Shown: positions 59,275 to 64,000 of the stretch, piece after piece | How the letters are laid out: the number at the start of each line of letters is the position of its first letter | Position numbering within the stretch: position 1 is the first letter of the stretch | Assembly: GCA_950097015.1 (NCBI GenBank) | Contig: CATNEN010000031.1 | Location: forward strand, 2,480,001-2,544,000 | DNA length: 64,000 bases | Direction of reading: 5' to 3' | From: Macrostomum hystrix | Taxonomy: Eukaryota > Platyhelminthes > Macrostomidae | Translations under genes and position numbers: made by a program | The notes under the pieces: model-generated | Told to the model about the DNA's origin: nothing | The model's input: the letters and a program-made list of their open reading frames with translations, nothing else | Database searches by the model: none

Positions 59275-59945
59275 GGACTCGAGTAATGGGACCGTTTTGG
59301 GATTTCGATAATGAGCCTCTTTTTGGGATTCGGGTAATGTGGTCGTTTTTGGATCCCGATTGGGATTCGGGTAATGGGGTCGTTTTTGGATCCCAATCGG
59401 GATTCGGGTAATGGGATCGTTTTTGGGATCCCAATTGAGATTCCGGAAGTGGGATCGTTTTTGGGATCCCAATTGGGATTCGGGTAATGGGGTCGTTTTT
59501 GGATCCCAATCGGGATTCGGGTAATGGGATCGTTTTTGGGATCCCTATCGGGATTCGAGTAATGGGATCGTTTTGGGATCCCAATTGGGATTCGGGTAAT
59601 GAGATCGTTTTTAGGATCATAGTTGGGATTCGGGTAATGAGATCGCTTTTTGGGATCCCAATTGAGATTCCGGAAGTGGTACCGTTTTTGGGATCCCTAT
59701 TGGGATTCGAGTAATGGGATCGTTTTGGGAACCCAAATTGGGATTCGGGTAATGAGATCGCTTTTTGGGATCCCAATTGAGATTCCGGAAGTGGTATCGT
59801 TTTTGGGATCCCAATCGGGATTCGGGTAATGGGATCGTTTTTGGGATCCCAATTGGGATTCGGGTAATGGGATCGTTTTTGGGATCCCAATTGGGATTCG
59901 GGTAATGGGATCGTTTTTGGGATCCCAACTGCCATTCGGGTTTTG
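59275..59945 (+). repeat. 38-bp minisatellite
   Basis: About 17 copies, core GGATTCGGGTAATGGGATCG with TTTTTGGGATCCCAATT between, spacing 38 bp at the 3' end (59821, 59859, 59897). Units contain the palindrome GGGATCCC. Confidence 0.95.
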
Positions 59946-60517
59946 GGGTAATTTTTTTTTCGTTATTGGAAATTAAAAGTTAGGTTTAGAAATAATGTAC
60001 ATTTGAGTTCAGTCTTTGAGGGGATCTCGGTCGGAGTATTGTCTCCTTTCATCTTCAAGACTGCCGCAGGCCGCTCGTTGGCCAGTCTCAAACTGCAGCT
60101 CGCGGCGCTGTCGTCAAGCTTCGCCCATTATCCCCTCAGCTCAAGACGTAACTGGAGGACTGGGCAAAGGATAGAGACTCAGCTGCCTGAGCAGCAGTTA
60201 ATCCGGGACGGATTTGTGCCGAGGCGAGTTAGACCGAGGAGAGAGCGAGTAGAGGGATGGGCGGGTTCTCCGCGCGGTACAAAGGCGCCTTTTATCTCGC
60301 TGCCGCGCTGGCTGCAATGACGTCATCCGCGCATGCGGTAGTCTGCCCAGCCGCTAGCTTAATTAGGGACTTTGGTGGGGCCTGCTTCGCCATCGGAGTG
60401 AAGCCGACTCGGCTGCATTTCCCTCTAATCCTGAGTGATAGTTTTTTAGCAGACCTGCCTAGCAGGCATTGAGCATCGGCCTATTCATTATAGCATCTTT
60501 TGGACAGATAAACAAGA
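59946..60517. other. GC-rich, promoter-like host segment
   Basis: CpG-rich from 60220 to 60370; open frames present but without good ATG context or domains. Contains the CRE/NRF1 pair. Confidence 0.4.
60318..60338. promoter_or_regulatory. Adjacent CRE (TGACGTCA) and NRF1-like (GCGCATGCGG) sites
   Basis: Perfect palindromic cAMP-response element at 60318-60325 and a near-consensus NRF1 site at 60329-60338 in a CpG-rich stretch. Both are typical of animal housekeeping promoters; the target gene is unknown. Confidence 0.45.
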
Positions 60518-60765
60518 AACAATAAAGGAGAGAGGAGAGAGGCGAGAGGGGAGAGGGGAGAGGAGAGAAGAGAGAAGAGAGAATAGAGGAGAGAGGAGGG
60601 AGGAGAGAGGGGAGAGGGGAGAGGAGAGAGGGGAGAGGGGAGAGGGGAGAGGGGAGAGAGGAGAGAAGAGAGGCGAGAGGAGAGAGAGGAGAGGAGAGAG
60701 GCGAGAGGAGAGAGGGGAGAGGAGAGAGGGGAGAGGAGAGAGGAGAGAGGGGAGAGAAGAGAGTG
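60518..60765 (+). repeat. GA-rich purine tract (GAGAGG)n
   Basis: About 250 bp of nearly pure purine built from GGAGAGAG and GGGAGAGG. Mirror-symmetric purine tracts can form triplex DNA. Confidence 0.95.
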
Positions 60766-61283
60766 ATCTACTCGTCATTGCCGCCTAGTCGGCTCCTAGT
60801 CTGCTCCTAGTCTGGTGAAAGTGGATGCAACAGACAATAAAATGACTGTTCTGAATAGCTGCAATCGCTTGAACGATGAATAGCTGAAAAGCTTATGTGA
60901 AATCTTGCTTTAGAAATAGGCATTCCTTGGCTTGCGCAGAATCCCAACCACCGTTTGGCCAGCGGTTTTATCGGACAGTTTCGAAATATCAGATCAATGA
61001 TGCCATTGACGCCCCTGTGTTCGTCTGTCGTCTTTCCCTTTTGCTGCATTGAATTTCCTATCTGCGCTTGCATCGCTACCCGGGTTTAGTTGGCGCATTC
61101 TTCTCTGACCTAAAAATAGAATTAATCCTTTTTCATGGAACTGGCAGCCGACTGGGACAATAACAATTCGCCAGCCCCTCCCACCGTGCTATTTCTGGCA
61201 GTGCAACAACACGCGCATTCAGTGCAGTTTCCAAGCGTTGGCCCATTGTAGCTTGCCTCTCATCTGCTCTTCCTTATACTCAC
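60766..61283. other. Host DNA, nothing certain
   Basis: No repeat or supported gene. Confidence 0.4.
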
Positions 61284-61401
61284 TAAAGCGGTAATCACTG
61301 AATAGAAAATCATATTTTCCTTGTCCTTCATGCTTTCTACTCTGATCCGTGGACAGTCGGAAAAAAGTTTTTCTCGGGTCTAGGTAGAATACTAAATACC
61401 A
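61284..61401 (-). CDS. Candidate exon, minus strand
   Basis: Between acceptor CCGACCCGCAG and a strong donor TTTA|GTGAGT on the minus strand lies a 118-nt open stretch reading WYLVFYLDPRKTFFRLSTD, then QSRKHEGQGKYDFLFSDYRF. Aromatic-rich, protein-like composition, no family recognised. The neighbouring 16-bp array would be in the upstream intron. Confidence 0.25.
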
Positions 61402-61422
61402 CTGCGGGTCGGATTGCCAGTT

Positions 61423-62098
61423 GGAGAGATGAGACAGGGGAGAGATGAGACAGGAAACAAATGAGACAGGGGAGAGATGATACACTGAAGAGATAAGACA
61501 GGAGAGAAATGAGACACGGAGAGAAATGAGACAGTGGAGAGATGAGACAGTGGAGAGATGAGACAGTGGAGAGATGAGACAGTGGAGAGATGAGACAGTG
61601 GAGAGATGAGACAGGAGAGAAATGAGACACGGAGAGAGATGAGACAGTGGAGAGATGAGACAGTGGAGAGATGAGACAGTGGAGAGATGAGACAGGAGAG
61701 AAATGAGACACGGAGAGAGATGAGACAGTGGAGAGATGAGACAGTGGAGAGATGAGACAGGGTAAGATGAGACAAAAGAGAGATGAGACAGTGGAGAGAT
61801 GAGACAGGAGAGAAATGAGACACGGGGAGAGATGAAACAGTCGGAGAGATGAGACAGGGAGAGATGAGACAAAAGAGAGATGAGACAGGGAGAGATGAGA
61901 CAAAAGAGAGATGAGACAGGGAGAGATGAGACAAAAGAGAGATGAGACAAAAGAGAGATGAGACAGGGAGAGATGAGACACTGAAGAGATGAGACAGGTG
62001 AGATGAGACAGGGAGAGATGAGACACTGAAGAGATGAGACAGGAGAGAGATGAAGGGTAGAGATGAGACGAGACGGTGGTGAGATGGGATAGGGGAGA
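61423..62098 (+). repeat. 16-bp minisatellite (GAGAGATGAGACAGTG)n
   Basis: About 42 copies with GGAGAAATGAGACACG and GAGATGAGACAAAAGA variants and frequent small length changes. Long minus-strand frames across it are repeat artefacts. Confidence 0.95.
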
Positions 62099-63054
62099 GT
62101 ACGTGATGGAAGGTGCCAGGGGGCTGCAAGTTCTGAGGGCCGCTCCTGTATCGCATGCCGGGGCTCCCTACAACAGTCCCGCCTGTACCGCGAGGGTGCA
62201 GATGAAGCCAGAGGTTCAGGACCCGGGGATCTGTGATGCCTAATCGCCACCCGGCTCATTTCCGCGGTTCTCGAACGTCTGTAGGGCTCTGTCTGCCTCT
62301 CTCTGTCTCTCTGGCTTGGACAGGATGGGATTTCTCGGGCAGTTTTTAGGGATCAGGAGCGGCAGCGAACGGAAATCGTAGCGAAGCGAGCTTGATGTCG
62401 GGTAAGTCGAGTGGAACCTTGGCCTCACGCGTTGGGGAGTTTTTCGCTTCGTATCGGATACGCCATGGGGAGTGAACAGGGAACTTTAAGCCGGGACATA
62501 AACAATGCGTTGACAAACCGATCCGCACAACTCTGCATTTGCTGCCCCCCGCCCCCAGCTACAGTAACCTCCTTTACTGCGGTTTTAGTTGTTAGACAAC
62601 CGTTTAGGCTATCGTTTGCGACGCTGCGAACTTCGTTTAGGAATTGCAACGGACCCTTGCGCTTCTGCGTTGCCGCTGCTGCTGTTGCCGCTGCTATTGC
62701 GTGCTGGTGATTCTGTTTTCTAGCCGGGCAAAACACACCGCACTGTGACATTTTCCAAGGCCGAGTCCCTTGCGGAATATCCATCTTTTGATTGCTGCTG
62801 CTGCTGCTTGACCCCTGTGTGTTTTTCTCTGGTCTGTCATTTTGTTTCAATTTCACTTTTTCCGAATGCTGAAACTGGCCACTCCTGTTTTATTGTCTAT
62901 TTTTGGATGACTAAATATTGAAAACTGTATTTTGGAAGGAATGTGGGGAATCGACTGGACGCAATGGACCGAATGTAATTAGCTGAATAAAAATGATTAA
63001 AGGAAATTTATCAGCTTAACTAACTGGAGTCATCTGCCTGGAATCGATTTTATC
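62099..63054. other. Host DNA, no firm gene
   Basis: A minus-strand frame ending near 62425 can start at an ATG about 62790 and is Ala/Gln/Ser-rich. Another short minus frame ends at 62240. Neither shows a domain. Confidence 0.35.
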
Positions 63055-63545
63055 GGCTGAAAGGAATGGACTGAAAGGAATGGACTGAAGGGAATCGACT
63101 GAAGGGAATCGACTGAAAGGAATCGACTGAAGGGAATCGACTGAAAGGAATCGACTGAAGGGAATCGACTGAAAGGGAATTAAAAGAAGAAAATCGACTG
63201 AAAGAAATTGACTGAAGAGAATAGACTGAAGGAATCGACTGAAGGAATCGACTGAAAGGGAATTAACTGAAGGGAATCGACTGATAGAATCGACTGAAAA
63301 AATCGACTGAAGAGAATAGACTGAAGGAATCGACTGAAGAGAATCGACTGAAGAGAATAGACTGAAGGAATCGACTGAAGAGAATAGACTGAAGAAATCG
63401 ACTGATAGAATCGACTGAAAAAATCGACTGAAGAGAATAGACTGAAGGAATCGACTGAAGAGAATAGACTGAAAGAAATCGACTGAAGGGAATCGACTGA
63501 AGGGAATCGACTGAAGGGAATCGACTGAAGGGAATTGACTAATGA
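63055..63545 (+). repeat. 14-15-bp minisatellite (GGGAATCGACTGAA)n
   Basis: About 34 imperfect copies of GGGAATCGACTGAA with AAGGAATCG, GAGAATAG and single-base length variants. Confidence 0.9.
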
Positions 63546-64000
63546 GAATCAGCAGAAAGGATTTGCCAGAATAGTGTCAGACAGACCGCCTAAACGAATG
63601 GGCTTCATATTCGGCAGGTTAAATTGCTTTCAGATGTATTCATTACTGTAAAGTGCAAAGAAATTGCATGCCGGAAATTAGTTTTTTAATATTTGTTATA
63701 TCTGTTATATATTTGCATATTTTGCTTCCAAGTTTATCACTCAAATAATATGTGGGTTCTCTCTCTTTCTCAATTTCTGAAGATGAAGCCAAAAACTCGC
63801 AGAAATTTGCTTCATAAAGGAAACGATAAACAATGCAAACAATAAAAATAAATAAACAAACGAACAGACAGGCGGACAAACAAACAACAACTAGCAAGGT
63901 TGAAAGTGGACTGGGGTGTGGGAAATGAGGTTTAAGCTCTTGCAGGTTGTGCTCTGTGTGTGTGGCTTGTACAATAATAACAGTACAAATTATCAAACAG
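63546..64000. other. AT-rich flank, nothing recognised
   Basis: AT-rich with short GT and AAAT runs; the minus-strand open frame has no domain or splice support. Confidence 0.45.

Noticed and set aside
61219-62259. 346-codon minus frame
   Set aside because: Mostly the reverse of the 16-bp GAGATGAGACAG array; only a short non-repeat end was kept as a candidate exon.

Overview
This window is eukaryotic, most likely from an invertebrate animal. Host genes are split by GT-AG introns, mobile DNA is animal-type (Jockey-like LINE, Ty3/gypsy-type gag, tRNA-headed SINEs, foldback and Helentron-like elements), and there are no bacterial gene arrays. A 46-nt candidate intron and the tandem-repeat load would suit a lophotrochozoan or flatworm genome, but the species cannot be settled from sequence alone. 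Roughly three quarters of the window is repetitive DNA.

Layout. (1) 1-3.8 kb: a LINE with an intact endonuclease/reverse-transcriptase ORF. (2) 3.8-7.56 kb: a large foldback element with about 0.8-kb inverted arms built from 176-177-bp repeats and a candidate 7-bp target duplication. Its centre holds a complete LTR, a primer-binding site and a truncated gag. (3) 7.85-38.45 kb: four related elements (A-D) joined head to tail with no spacer. Each has a unique 5' module, one or two 23-bp minisatellites, an 18-bp minisatellite and a hairpin-rich 3' end terminating in CTAGT. Element C is 19 kb, mostly one 23-bp array with 207-bp higher-order repeats, interrupted by a SINE with a 15-bp target duplication. 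These look like Helentron/HINE (DINE-1-like) elements that amplified in tandem and grew internal satellites.

(4) 38.46-42.26 kb: host DNA holding the one securely recognised host gene, a four-exon TMEM222 (RTE1/DUF778) homologue on the minus strand. Its introns carry a SINE, a foldback MITE and a tRNA-like SINE remnant. (5) 43.9-44.85 kb: a divergent two-exon gene of unknown function whose intron is mostly an 8-bp repeat. (6) 44.87-56.55 kb: a series of unrelated minisatellites (periods 17, 22, 12, 16/48, 30, 26, 24 bp) separated by short islands. Some islands look like exons with good splice sites, including a final pair separated by a 46-nt intron. (7) 56.8-64 kb: mostly non-coding host DNA with a decayed array, a SINE remnant, a CRE/NRF1-like promoter motif and four more minisatellites (38 bp, GA-rich, 16 bp, 14 bp).

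No rRNA, functional tRNA or CRISPR array was recognised. Most long open frames in the repeats exist because the repeat period is divisible by three or the unit lacks stops; I do not annotate them as genes.
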